NCBI RefSeq assembly: GCF_000003855.2
Contig: NW_003101682.1
Coordinates: 745,178-809,177 of the forward strand
Direction of reading: 5' to 3'
DNA length: 64,000 nt
DNA from: Blastomyces gilchristii SLH14081
Taxonomy: Eukaryota; Ascomycota; Eurotiomycetes; Onygenales; Ajellomycetaceae
Part shown: piece after piece, positions 12,481 to 24,713 of the stretch
Layout: every line of letters starts with the position of its first letter
How positions within the stretch are numbered: the stretch's first letter is position 1
Notes under the pieces: generated by a model
What the model was told of the DNA's origin: nothing
The model's input: only the letters and a program-made list of their open reading frames with translations
The model's database searches: none
Translations under genes and position numbers: made by a program

Positions 12481-15400
12481 GAATCTGCTCTTATAATAAG
12501 CAGAACATGAGAACTCAGATCTGAGAACTGAGAGACTTACAAGAGTCATCTTTAAATTACAAGATCTCTCTGAAATCTGAAGAAGATTTGTAGAAACTGT
12601 GATTATTATGAACATCACAGATAACATGTACTTAGAACTTGTATAACTTCAAAGACACAATTCACACATAGCTGTCTGTAAGTCAGATTTATACTTTCAA
12701 TCAGTGTTGACAGACTCACTCACAGAGATAGAATCAGTTAATACTGCAGAGTTGATTAGAGAAGATAAGTTTATCTATATAATAACTTTATAAGTGTCTG
12801 AGAATCTCACAGTCATGAAAACTGAGCTTCAGATATCAGAGAAATACTGAGATCTTGCAGAGATATTCAGCTCAGCAAAGACAGCTAAGCTTTCTTCTCA
12901 CTGTAAGAAGAATCTGATAATAGATTTAATAGAAGAATAGAAATCCTTCTAAGAATTAATCTATAAGCTCTCTTATTATGAGACAGAGGTTTTACAGATC
13001 TATGTGAAGAAGAATCTGAAGAATGACTTTATCTGATCTTCACAGTTCTCTGTAGAAGTCTCTGTGATGTTTGTGAAGAAGAAGAATAAAGATCTCAGAT
13101 TATATATAGATTATTATAATCTGAACTTCAAGATAATAAAGAGTCACTACTCTCTGTCTCTGATTGAGAATGTGATCAACTGTCTCACAGAAGCTATTAT
13201 ATTCACATAACTGAATGTGATTAATATATATACACAGCTGTGAATATAATCTGAGAATGAATAAAAGACTGTCTTTAGAACTGCACTGAGATTATTTGAA
13301 TATTTAGTAATGTCTTTTGATCTGACTAATACCTCTGCAGCATTTCAGTCTTTTATTAATAAAACACTTCATATATATCTGAATGTCTTCATGATAATAT
13401 ATCTGAATAATGTGATAATGTACTCTGTGAAGAAGAAAGAACACACTGAGCATGTACAAAGTATATTGAAGGTCTTAGATGAGACAGAACTGTATATTAA
13501 GCTTATAAAGTACAACTTCAGTGCTTATCAGATTAATTTCCTAGAATATGTAATTACTGCAGATGATATTCAGATGAAATCTTCACAGATTGAGACTATT
13601 CTATCATGACTGAAGTCAACTAGTATTTATAAGATTCAGATCTTTCTGAGCTTTTTGAATTTCTATAGATGATTTATCTTTGTGTTTATAAGAATCTTCT
13701 TGACTCTTATAAATATACTGAAGAATAAAAATAAGAAGAAGTCATTCTGTGAACAGAGAATAAAAAGATTATTGAGAAGAAAGAACTATAAGAACTGTCT
13801 TATCTCAGAAGCTCACAGAGTCTTTATAAGATTGAAATAGATATTCACAGACATAGTGATACTATTTCACTTTGATCTCTTACTCTTAATCAGATTAAAG
13901 ACAGATATCTTCTTTTTTACAATTTCAGAAATAGTCTCATAACTACAGTTAAATGAGAACTGAGTTTCAGTAATCTTTTTCTCATGAAAGATATAATCTG
14001 TGAAGATCAACTATAACATCTATGATTAGAAGCTTCTTATGATAGTGAAATTCTTCTATTACTGATATCACTACTTTGAGAGTCTTATAATAGTGATTAC
14101 TATTAGAACTGATCATGACAGCTTACAACAGTTTACTTCAATCAAGAAACTCTTATAATAATAGATTTACTGAGCTCAGAGACTGAGTGAGTTCTGATTC
14201 AAGATAGAATATATCAAGAGAACTAAGAACTCAGTAGACAGATTCTCTTACAGATCAGACTATATTAAGAAGATCAGAGTGATAGATACAGAGAGACTAG
14301 AGAAGACAGAAAAGCTTCATAAGATACTCAGACTGAGTGTTATAAAGAGATTGACTGAAGAGTCTTCTAATTCTCTGTGAAAGAAGAGAGAGAAGAGAGA
14401 GAAGAAGCCTGTATAACTACTTTCTATAACACTGAGAGTCAATACTCTGAGAATCTCTGTAAGAATTCTTGAAGAGAGTATCTATAATCTGAAGAGTATG
14501 CAGACTTTGAGAAGTGCTGTGAAAGATCTGATGTAAGAAGAAACAGAGTATAAGTCTTTATAAGATCTTCTATTCAGATTGTCTGAACTGTAACTGAAGA
14601 ATGAATATACTCAGTATATTTAAAAACTGCTCACAGCAGGGATCAACTCTGCAGAAACAAAGAATTGAAGAAACTTAAATAATCTCTTATAAAGAGAGAG
14701 TTGAATTTATATACTCATAAATGAGTTTTTATACATAGAACTTATCAAAAGATATCATGACTCTTCTCTAGTAAGTTATTTTACAGATACTAGAACTCAT
14801 GAGTTGCTTATAAGAAAATACTTCTGACTGAAGATGTAAGAACTTGTAAAGAAGATAATGAATTCTTATACTATTTATCAGAATTCATAAGTAGTGTAGT
14901 TCAGATTATATGAAGAACTTACTTCTCTACTCATTTCACAGAAATCTTGAAAATAGCTAGAAATGAATATTCTTGTGAGTCTCTCTGAAAGCAAGAATAT
15001 ATATAATGCCTGCTTTGACAGTATACTGATGATAGTGAATTACTTTATCAAGATAACACACTTTATACTCATCTGTAAGAACTTGAAATCAAAGAATTTA
15101 GCTTATATCTTTATCTGTGATGTGATTCAGTTGTATGAATTATCTGTAAACATTATCTCAGATAGAGAATTAATCTTTATAGAAGAGTACTGATCTGATC
15201 TGATAACTATACTGAAGATCTCATAAGATCTAAGCACAGCTTTTCATCAATAGACAGATGATCAGATAGAATATCTGATAAGTATATTAAAATAGTATCT
15301 GTAGTACTTTGTCAATTATAATCAGAATGACTGAGTGTATTAATTATCACTCACAGAGTTTATATATAATAACTCAAAGCATGTCAGTATAGATAAAACC

Positions 15401-16030
15401 CTTCTTGAGATACTCACTGAGACTTATTCACAGATGATCTTGATGAATCTGTGAGAGTATACTATAGAGTGTGATAATATCTGTGAACAGGCTGAGAGAA
15501 TTCAGAAGATCTGGAAGAAAGCTTATAAATTCTTAAGAAAGGCTCAAGAGTATTAGAAGAGATACTATGACTTCAAGGATTTTATAAAGAGTTTTAAGAA
15601 AGATAATAGAGTCTGACTGAGTCTAGAAAACATCATTATACAGAGATCTAGTAAGAAGCTGAATCTCTTACAGACAGAGTCTTATAAGATTGTGAAGAAA
15701 GTTAGTTTACAGTTCTATAGATTGAAACTGTCATCTGAGTTATAGATATATAATATTTTTCATGTCTCTTTACTCTGTGAATATAAGAAATTCTCAGAAG
15801 AGAACTCTGTGACTCATCACTCTATCTATGAAGTACTAGAGAGTGAAAGAGAATATCAGATTAAAGAGATTATTGACTCAGAGAAGTGAGATTATGAGCT
15901 CTGATTCAAGGTTCAGTGACAAGAGTATTCTGATAAGATAAATAAGTTCACTTAAGAATTATTTAGATAGATAAGATATCTGCAGAAGCTGAGACATGAC
16001 TTTCATACTATAAATTCTGATAAGTCAGAA
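12480..16030 (+). pseudogene. Gypsy-C pol remnant (RT-RH-IN-chromodomain)
   Basis: RT spans about 13060-13620 with VMFVKKKNKDLRLYIDYYNL. Its active site reads YLNN where YLDD is expected, so both catalytic Asp residues are lost. RNase H follows at about 13850-14200. Integrase lies at about 14700-15450. A chromodomain at about 15840-15980 reads EYQIKEIIDSEKWDYEL with TGA taken as Trp. Domain order is Ty3/Gypsy. A protease region upstream of RT is plausible but I could not place its catalytic motif. Stops throughout make it inactive. Confidence 0.82.
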
Positions 16031-16559
16031 TAATGTGATCTTTACTAAGAATCTAGTTATAATAAAGATATTAATACTGTTATTTATAAATTCTAGTCTA
16101 TAAGATAATGAGTTTCTACTGAGATAAACAGTCTGCAGTGTATATAAGAAAAGAAGAAATCATATTCTTATTAAAGCTAAAAAACAGAAAACAAACAGAG
16201 CTGTGAACACAATTTAGAGATTAATAAAGAAAAAATAAAGAAAACTCACACTCATACTCTTAATATCTGTAATACTCAATTTTCTCACAACTATCAATTT
16301 CTCTCTTCAAAGAAGTAGAGAGTATTATATCTGCAGTACAGATAATTGTTATATTTAATATAAAGACTGTCAAAAATGCACAGACTTCAGAGAAGTCAGA
16401 CATTAGAGTGTATACAGTTATAGCAGAGTCTTGAGAGCTGATCATCTATACATGTAATCAGATATCTCTTACAAAGCTGTGTCTACTCTCTCAGTTATAC
16501 TGAAGTATTCAGTCTGAAAATAATTGAGACACAGAGAGAGGGCTTATCTGTTCAGATTA

Positions 16560-17280
16560 ACTTTCATCACAAATTCATAGCATTCACATTGTCTTAATTA
16601 CTCAGATTTTGCAGGTATCTGAGAACTTATCTCTCATTGATAATGAGATTGTGAAAATGTGCTGTGGTGTGAGAACTATTGATGAGAAACCTAGGCATAT
16701 TCACATATGCCTGATCAGAGATTGTGTGAGTAGAAGAAGAATGATCATAGGCCTGCAGAGCTGTAGAAGACACTGACATCACTGAGAGCTTTATAAGAAC
16801 TGTTAGCTAGAATCTGTAAGAAATTACTTATGAGAAGACTTACAGTAAAGAGAGGAACTGTGCTGCTTGAAGCCAGGGACTGATCTGAGAGAGGTATGAG
16901 ATGAGTCACTGACCTGAAGATTGAGTGTGATAATGAGACTGAGAGAGATAAAGATGCAGTTGTAAGCAGCAGCATCCCTGCTTCATCAGCTGATAAAAAG
17001 CAATCAGAGAAGTCACAGAAACACTCATAAGAAGCTCAGCAGCAGTCAGACATTGTTTATAAAGATATTAAAATTGAAAAATTTTTTATTCTTGAGAAGT
17101 TCTTGAATCAATACACAGACATTGTTAGAAACACTCTCTCTCTATTATCTGAGTGAAAATTATCTGAGTGAAAACACTTCACAGATGAATGAGAATACTC
17201 ACAGTTTATAAGAATGAAAGCTGTTACAGAAAAAGAAAAAAGAAGATGAGATTCTGTGAACAGATCTGGAATATTTATAC
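16560..17280 (+). pseudogene. Extra coding-like region 3' of Gypsy-C pol, unknown product
   Basis: A + strand frame is clearest from about 16782 to 17270. It is broken only by TGA and TAA and contains KKLLMRRLTVKRGTVLLEA, KIECDNETERDKDAVV and SSSIPASSADKKQSEKSQ. The composition is charged with Ser/Lys-rich linkers. I do not recognise the family. It lies after the chromodomain and before the 3' LTR, where some Gypsy elements carry an additional ORF. An opposite-strand open frame at 16745-16975 is Ser/Leu-rich and looks like its shadow. Confidence 0.45.
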
Positions 17281-17662
17281 TACTCTAGAGAGGTTTACTT
17301 ACACTGTGAGTGATTCTGTGAAACAGTCAGATCACTCTAGTAAATAAGAGTAATTGTGAATCACAGACCTGAATCTTTCTATATGACTACAAAGAGTGAT
17401 TGCAGATCACAGATATCTTGATTCTACAATTCTACAGAGTTAATGAAAGAATGAAAAATTCCTCACAATTCTACAGTATTAAAGAACAATGATTTACAAG
17501 AATGAGTAAAAGATTAACTTACAAATGCTTCTCTTTGATGAGAATGTATGCTGCAGCAGAGAGTAATTCATCTATGAGATGAATCTGTGTGATAATTATA
17601 TAAGAATCTTGTGAAAATGATTGAGAGTCAACTGAAACTCTTCTGTATGAAAGGTGTGAGAT

Positions 17663-18420
17663 AATCTCATAAAAGAGGAAATAGTTTGAAAGAGGCATGG
17701 ATATTCTCTGATAGTCAAGCTGCTTTAAAAAGACTTAGAAATAGTCAGATTCATAATGATCAAATGAATCTTGAACTGATCTTAAACTCTGTTTTGAAAA
17801 TTCAAAAGAGAAGAATATCAAAGCTGATAATTCATTTGCACTGAGTTCCTGCTCATATGAATATTCATGGCAATGAATTGGCTGATTCAGCTGCAAAAAA
17901 GGGTGCAGAATTAAGCAGATCTATTCAAAAAGTTGTGTCCTGGTCTTTTATAAAGAGAAAAATAAAAGAATCTTGTTTAGACAAGTGGAATGAAAGCTGG
18001 CAGAAACAAAAGAAGAGTATACATTATTCAAGATTTGAAACAAAACCCAAGTGAAAATCTTGTTCAATTAAATGTAAAAAGAAAATATTCTCATCTATAA
18101 TACAGCTGAAACTAGGACATGGCTATTTCAAATCTTATATACAAAGATTTGATGATAGATTTGACTCAATAGAATGCTCATTCTGCAATGCAAATGAGAA
18201 TTCTGAGCATATTGTAATACACTGTGTGTTATATAATAGTCTCAGAGCCAGATTGAAAGAGAAGTATGATCTAAATCAATTAAATATGAGATTCTTATTC
18301 TCAACTGAGACAGGAATTAAATATTTAATAGACTTTCTATCATAAACTCAAGCAGCTACAAGAAAATGGCTAAATTCAGAATTATCTGAATATGAAGAGG
18401 AGGAAATCAATCAGATATAG
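17663..18420 (+). pseudogene. LINE-D ORF2 C-terminal fragment (RNase H and zinc motif)
   Basis: The frame reads the RNase H core (IFSDSQAALKRL, then PAHMNIHGNELADSAAKKGA) and a C-terminal C-x2-C...H...C motif near 18175-18225 (ECSFCNANENSEHI). Only a few stops occur, for example TGA near 18052 and TAA near 18343. RNase H would remove RNA from the RNA:DNA hybrid during LINE replication. As a 5'-truncated insertion it has no promoter or RT domain. Confidence 0.85.
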
Positions 18421-18727
18421 TCTGTTGAAACAGCTATACACTCTCTTTTAATAATTTGTTTTGTTATAGTCTCTCTTTACTTTATCTTTTTCTTCATCTT
18501 TCCTTTCAATTTCTTTCTATCTATCTATTTAATGTGTCTATCTTTGAGACTGTGTTCTTTTTCTCTTTTCCTTTGTCATGATATTGTCAAATGGTTTCAA
18601 AGTATCAAAAGATGTTAAAACACTGCAATTTGTAAACAGTTTTTGTATTCTGGGCTGGAATTTTCTGATTTTGCATATCTGAAATTGATGAATGTATAAT
18701 AGTTAACTTTACAGACATAGGAAAATC

Positions 18728-18782
18728 CCTGAGAACTAAAAGTTCTCAGGTAGATGTCATAGTCTCTGACTGCATACATCTA
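18728..18782 (+). other. Conserved paired stem-loops in the LINE 3' UTR
   Basis: A 10-bp perfect stem, CCTGAGAACT / AGTTCTCAGG with an AAA loop, is followed at once by TAGATGT ... ACATCTA. The same pair occurs just before the triplet tail in all six LINE 3' ends of the window (near 21919, 22454, 23543, 43899 and 50775). Retention in so mutated a setting suggests that the LINE reverse transcriptase recognises it. Confidence 0.6.
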
Positions 18783-19055
18783 TAATTGAAGAATAATAAT
18801 AATAATAATAATAATAAAGGTGTGAGATGAATCTGTGTGATAGTCAGAGAAGAATCTGTAGATTACAAAGAACCTCACAGAATAAGAAACTGAGTGACAG
18901 ACTCTTTTCTCTTCACAGTAACAAGGGATTTTTCCTCACTGAGATTTTTTATAGATATGAAGAGTTTTTAGTGAGTATCACTGCAGTGCTGAGCTGATTC
19001 TATGAAGTCACTCAGTGAAAGGCTTCACAGATGAAGCCTTAGAGAGAGAAAGATA

Positions 19056-19313
19056 TGTAAGAAATCTCACTTCTTACAGATTCTTTACCTCTATTTCTAT
19101 CTCTTGTGTAATTAATAGAGCTAGCAGCCTTTGGCTACACACAACTATATAGACTGGAGTTCGCGAATACTATTCACAACTCAGCTTGAATGCTATTATA
19201 CATTTAATCTCTACATCTTATCTTTCTACTGTGAATACTTCTAGTAGTTAACAGTACATATCACGTCAAGCTGCAAACATCCGAATAATCGCCTGCGAGC
19301 ACTTATTCTTACA
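19056..19313 (+). repeat. 3' LTR of Gypsy-C
   Basis: This 258-bp LTR matches 10881-11138. It is preceded by a purine-rich AGAGAGAGAAAGA tract fitting a polypurine primer site and followed by duplication AGTAG. Confidence 0.92.
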
Positions 19314-22000
19314 AGTAGACAGTAAGTCTCACTGAGACAGTATGAGACTACTATCTAATGTTAAAACTATGTAATGAGATCAGTTGAATTGATAATGAGA
19401 CTATCAAAAAATCTGATTCTGGTTCCAGACACGGTCACACAGTCAGTCTAGTTGTTCATGATATATAAATAGCAAAGTATGAAGATCTGATCTCAACTGT
19501 AGTTTTTATTAATATAAAAGAAGTATTTAATCATGTTTCAAAGTCAAAGATAATTCAGACTTTGAAGATATTAAAACTGTCACTTTCTCTAATAAAATGA
19601 GTTATCTATTTTATATCTAAAAGAATCATACAACTATTCTTTGATGAAATAAAATAAGATAAGACTGAGATAAAAATAGAAGTACTGCAAGAATCTTCAA
19701 TCTTACTTATTTTATTTATAATATACACTGCATATCTATTCAAGAATAGAGATATGAAAATAGTGAGATCTTTAAGTTATGTGAATGATATTGATCTAGT
19801 CTACAGTTGACAAACAATTAAAGAGAATTTAGAAGTGATTGAAAAAGCAGTAAAGAAAATCTTTGTTAGAGCAGATATCAATTAAATCTAATATAATATA
19901 GATAAAACTGAGTTAATTCATTTCTTTTCTATATTCAATGAGAAAGAACTATGTCTAACTCTTTTAAATAGAGAGATTAAACCCAGTTTAAATGTCAACT
20001 GATTAGAAGTATGGTTAAACTCTCAGTTGAATTTTAAATATCATATTCAACAAAGAACTATCAAGGCAGAAAGGCTATTAAATAGCATAATCAGACTATT
20101 AAATACAGAGAGAGATCTATTCTTTCAGAGTATGAGACAGTTATATATAGTCTGTATTATCTCAGAAGCTGATTATGAAGTTTAAGTTTGATGAAATAAT
20201 CAAGGAAATTTCACTGAACACTTTCAAAGTCTGTAAAACAGAGCTTTGAGAAGAATTCTGAAAGCATTCAAATCATCTTCTATTAAAACAATGAAAATGA
20301 AAGCTTCAACTTCTTCTGCTACTATTAGATTTGAAAAGACCTGTATGAACTATGCTCTGAGAGTTATAAAGATGAGCTTAAATTATATAATCAGAGAAAG
20401 AGTCTCTTCTTGATTTTCATTAATTAACTCTGAAAATAAACTGAACTGAAATAGATTTCTTGATTGAAATAAAAATAATTCTTCAAAGAAAATGCTCTCT
20501 TAACTATACAGACTATACTCACTGATTAAAAATCAATTTTCTTTATTAAATATTCAAAAAGTTGATCATGAGAAGATATCTCTCTGATGAGAAAAGCTTG
20601 AATCTCTTATAGACTTGTAATTAAGTGAACTATCTGAAGAGAGAGAATATGAAGAGCATTTAAAGAGAATTTCTACAATTCATATAAAAGACTCTATTCT
20701 GATTTATTCAGATGACTTAAAAAATGAGAATTTGAATAGATTAGACACCGACATTGCTTATACTAAAGATAATATCAATTTTATCTCAGATTTCTGAAAT
20801 TTAGACTATAAATCTGAAGTCTTTGATGCTGAACTATTTATAATAGTGAAAGCTTTCAAACTCATTGAAATAAAATCTTATAAAAGAGAAAATAGTTTGA
20901 AAGAGATATAAATATTTTCTGATAATCAAGCTGCTTTAAAAAGACTTAGAAATAGTCAGATTTATAATGATTAAATAAATCTTAAACTGATTTTAAACTC
21001 TGTTTTAAAAATTCAAAAGAGAAGAATATTAAAACTAATAATTCATCTACACTGAGTTCCTGCTCATATGAATATTCATGACAATAAATTGGCTGATTCA
21101 GCTGTAAAAAAAAGTTCAGAATTAAGCAGACCTATTCAATGAATTATATTCTGATCTTTTATAAAGAGAAAGATAAAAGAATCTTGTTTAGATAAGTGAA
21201 ATGAAAGCTGGCAGAAATACAAGAAGAGTATACATTATTCAAGATTTGAAATAAAATCTCAGTGAAAATCTTGTTTAATTAAATGTAAAAGAAAATATTC
21301 TCATCTATATACAGCTGAAACTAGACCATGACTATCTCAACTCTTATATGCAAACAATTGATGATAGATTTAATTCAATAGAATGCTCATTCTGCAATAC
21401 AAATGAGAATTCCGAGTATATTATAATGTACTGCGCACTATACAATAGTCTCAGAGTCAGATGAAAGAGAAGTATGATCTAAATTAATTAAATATAAGAC
21501 TGTTATTCTCAACTCAGACAGGAATTAAATGCTTAATAGCCTTTCTCTCAGAAACTAAAGCAGCTATAAGAAAATGACTAAATTCAGAAATATCTGAATA
21601 TGAAGAGAAGGAAATTGATCAGATATAGTCTGTAAAAACAGCTATACACTATCTTTTAATAATTTATTTTATTATAATCTCTCTTTACTTTACTTTTTCC
21701 TTTCTATTATTTTCTATCTATTAATTTAATGTGTCTATCTTTAAGAATGTGATCTCTTTTCTTTTGCCATGATATTGTTAAATGATTTCAAAGTATCAGA
21801 AGGTGTTAAAATACTGCAATTTGTAAACAGTTTTTATATTCTGAGCTGGAATTTTCTGATTTTGCATATCTGAAATTGGTAAATGTATAATAGTTGACTT
21901 TATAGATATAGGAAAAACCCTGAGAACTAAAAGTTGTCAGGTAGATGTCATAGTCTCTGACTGCATACATCTATAATTGAAGAATAATAATAATAATAAT

Positions 22001-22527
22001 AAGAAGTATGATTTAAATCAATTAAATATAAGGTTCTTATTCTCAACTGAGACAGGAATTAAATACTTAATAGACTTTCTATCAGAAACTCAAGCAGCTA
22101 TAAGAAAATGACTAAATTCAGCAATATCTGAATATGAAGAGGTGGAAATTGATCAGATATAGTCTGTTAAAACAGTTATACACTATCTTTAAACAACTTT
22201 GTTTTGTTATAGTCTCTCTTTACTGTACTTTTTTCTTTTCTGTTCTTTTCTATCTACTTATTTAATGTGTCTATTGTTAAAAGTGTGTTCTTGTTTCTTT
22301 TGTCATGGTATTTTCAAATGGTTTCAAAGTATCAGAAGGTGTTAAAATACTGTAATTTGTTAAGAGCTTTTATATTCTGAGCTGAAATTTTCTGATTTTG
22401 CATTTCTGCAATTGATAAATGTATAATAGTTAACTCTATAAATATTAGAAAAACTCTGAGAACTAAAAGTTCTCAGGTAGATGTCATAGTCTCTGACTGC
22501 ATACATCTATAATTGAAGAATAATACT
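22001..22527 (+). mobile_element. Second LINE 3'-end fragment in tandem
   Basis: Directly after the (ATA)n tail of LINE-B the sequence restarts within the last part of ORF2 (GAAGTATGATTTAAATCAAT). It runs again through the 3' UTR to a short tail near 22510-22527. It is a separate 5'-truncated insertion into or beside the tail of LINE-B. No clear duplication could be delimited within the repetitive tail. Confidence 0.8.
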
Positions 22528-22859
22528 AATAACATCAAGAAAGTAACCTGAATAAAAGAAAAATAGAGAGAAGAGAAGTCAGATTGATCAAGCTCTTAAG
22601 AATCAAGAATTGAAGAGATATATTAATTATGTGATATCTAGAGATTCATTTATAAATACAGATATAATAGATAAAGCAGTTCTAGAAGAAATAATTCTGA
22701 AGTAATCAGATTCTCAATGTATGAATTATCACTCTATTAATTATTAATCTATTGATTAGCAGATGAGAAAAATATTAATAAACTCTTTAAATTTATACTT
22801 CTATCTCTGAAACTTCTGAATCTTTGATACTGATATGAAACAGTATATATACAATAATT

Positions 22860-23384
22860 GCATATATTTTCTATTCTTTACATCTGTGAATGAGAACACA
22901 GAAGTTTATACAGACAATTTCAGTACTAAAGTTAAACATTATTAAACTGTTAGAACTATTATAATAAATGAAGCAGAAAAGCAGTTCAATGTCAATCTCA
23001 TTAATACAGCTTATATTCTGAATTTTCATACAAATATCATTGCATGAAAACCGTGTTTTTATATAGAAGACATCTATTATGTTGAAAAAGACTTCAGATT
23101 GTGAAAACATATAGATAATACAATCTTTGCATACATAGAAGTATTTGAGAGATTGCTAGTTACAGAATATAATAGTGAAACAGCTGTTTATTCAACTATA
23201 TTAGCAAAAATTACTACTGAAGCTGATACAGCTATTACATCTCACACTTCAAATATTATTATATCTAAAAAAATAATATCTTCAAATTCTTCAACTTTTA
23301 CAAATTCTTCTTCTAATCTGTTAATACATACTTCGATAAATTCTTCTTAAAAATCTAAGATCTATATAGCTACATAGTCTATAT
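22860..23384 (+). pseudogene. Copia protease and linker remnant
   Basis: The + frame reads AYILNFHTNIIAWKPCFYI followed by DNTIFAYIEVFERLLVTEYN. This resembles the end of fungal Copia proteases and their linker (the VPDFHTNIVAW region). A Ser/Thr-rich stretch follows at 23190-23350. The frame resumes beyond M6 at 43732. Confidence 0.65.
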
Positions 23385-24081
23385 CACACTGACGGTGTGA
23401 CTATGTCTGAGATCAGAATCAGAATATTTGATGATCTTATTTTCAATTTGACTGATTTCATTACACAGTTTTAAGATTAAATAGTTATTATTATTATTAT
23501 TCTTCAATTATAGATGTATGCAGTCAGAGACTATGATATCTACCTGAGAACTAAAAGTTCTCAGGGTTTTTCCTATATCTATAAAGTTAACTATTATACA
23601 TTCACCAATTTCAGATATGCAAAATCAGAAAATTCCAGCTCAGAATACAAAAACTGTTTACAAATTACAGTATTTTAACCTCTTCTGATACTTTGAAACC
23701 ATTTGATAATATCATGACAAAAGAAAAGAGAACACAGTCTTAAAGATAGACACATTAAATAGATAGATAGAAAAGAATAGAAAGGAAAAAGTAAAGTAAA
23801 ATAAAGAGAGACTGTAATGAAACAAATTATTAAAAGATAGTATATAGCTGTTTTAACAGACTATATCTGATTAATTTCCTCCTCTTCATATTCAGATATT
23901 TCTGAATTCAGTCATTTTCTTGTAGCTGCTTGAGTTTCTGATAGAAAGTCTATTAAGTATTTAATTCCTGTCTCAGTTGAGAATAAGAATCTCATATTTA
24001 ATTGATGTAGATCATACTTCTCTTTCAATCTGACTCTGAGACTATTGTATAATACACAGTGTATTACAATATGCTTAGAAT

Positions 24082-24391
24082 TGTGGCGGGCTGCGCCCGA
24101 TCAATTATATAGACTATTCCGTTACACTCCACAGATTCCAACCACTTCATTCTCGAACGCGTACACTCCGATTCTCAGCCATTCTCAATTGCTGATTCTC
24201 AGCTGCTATGAACATGCGTATATTCTTCCACCCTGAAGCTCCACTGCATACACCACTACATACACATATAAATATTCATCTCAATCACTGATTCTCACAC
24301 TTTCTCTTTCTTTCCTTCTCTAACATTTTTATGTTTGTTAAATAAGACCTATCAGTATAATATCAATCTATTCAGCATAGGCCTCTTACAC
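24082..24391 (+). repeat. 5' LTR of Gypsy-E
   Basis: This 310-bp LTR begins TGTGGCGGGCTGCGCCCGA and ends CTCTTACA. It is homologous to the LTRs of Gypsy-A and Gypsy-H. Confidence 0.92.
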
Positions 24392-24713
24392 TATAAAAAC
24401 ATTGATCATCTTCTTATTAGAAAATGATTATTCATGTATTATCTTCTCATTAGAAATGATTATTTATCAAGAGATATCTGAATGTGTAATAAAATATAAG
24501 AAAGAGAAAACACAGTTAAGTGAACACTGAGTTCTCAGATAGAAGCTTGCTTATCAGTCACTCTGACCCTGCAACAAGATCTTACAAAGAGAATAGAATC
24601 TTATAAGAGAATATTAGTGAAAGATCTGAGAGTTCTGACACTCAGACATATGAGAATACAATTACACTTCTTCAGATTTCATAGATATTATACATTCAAT
24701 GATTGATATAATC

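Larger units (their letters stand above)
17663..18815 (+). mobile_element. LINE-D, 5'-truncated LINE insertion
   Basis: The last 1153 bp of the LINE is inserted in Gypsy-C. A 13-bp duplication AAAGGTGTGAGAT flanks it at 17650-17662 and 18816-18828, and it has an (ATA)n tail. It carries the RNase H end and C-terminal zinc motif of ORF2, up to stop 18418-18420. It keeps TGG codons that are TGA in LINE-B, so it is the least damaged LINE copy and probably one of the youngest insertions. Confidence 0.93.
10881..19313 (+). mobile_element. Gypsy-C, chromodomain Ty3/Gypsy element with extra 3' region
   Basis: Two 258-bp LTRs (10881-11138, 19056-19313) begin TGTAAG and end TTACA. A perfect 5-bp duplication AGTAG lies at 10876-10880 and 19314-19318. 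The internal region holds gag, RT, RNase H, integrase and chromodomain, then about 3 kb of further sequence before the 3' LTR. That further part contains LINE-D and an extra coding-like frame. Without LINE-D the element is about 7.3 kb, longer than Gypsy-A. It is a different family from A, E and H. Gypsy-I at 46871 is a second copy. Confidence 0.92.
10507..19450 (+). mobile_element. Miniature hAT element M5, split by Gypsy-C
   Basis: The two parts are 10507-10880 and 19319-19450, together exactly 506 bp. Ends are TAGACTGGCCG and CAGTCTA. The 8-bp duplication GTTGTTCA (10499-10506 and 19451-19458) restores the LINE reading when joined. There is no coding capacity. It shares its outermost ~100 bp (left) and ~35 bp (right) with the hAT element at 31136-37011, so that transposase family is the likely mobiliser. 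Confidence 0.93.
8723..21628 (+). pseudogene. LINE-B ORF2 remnant (endonuclease-RT-RNase H), split
   Basis: ATG at 8723 and stop at 21626-21628 match ORF2 of LINE-G. Coding pieces are 8723-10506 (AP-type endonuclease, then RT start) and 19459-21628 (rest of RT, RNase H and a C-terminal C-x2-C...H...C motif near 21390-21435). The insertion of miniature M5 falls inside the RT domain, just before HDIQIAKHEDL. The RT active site is in the second piece (near 19780-19800, YVNDIDLVY, with Asp changed to Asn). Many stops make it non-functional. The full ORF2 without inserts is about 1320 codons. Confidence 0.85.
1063..22000 (+). mobile_element. LINE-B, Tad1-like non-LTR retrotransposon, interrupted
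   Basis: The LINE sequence is found in pieces: about 1063-1105, 6812-10506 and 19459-22000. Gypsy-A (1106-6806) and miniature hAT copy M5 with its contents (10507-19450) separate them. The order is ORF1 with zinc knuckles, ORF2 with endonuclease, reverse transcriptase and RNase H, then a 3' UTR ending in an (ATA)n tail at about 21983-22000. Compared with LINE-F it lacks the 5' leader, so it is 5'-truncated near 1063 against repeat SR. No target-site duplication could be matched at its outer ends, which suggests rearrangement or loss of a flank. Confidence 0.85.
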
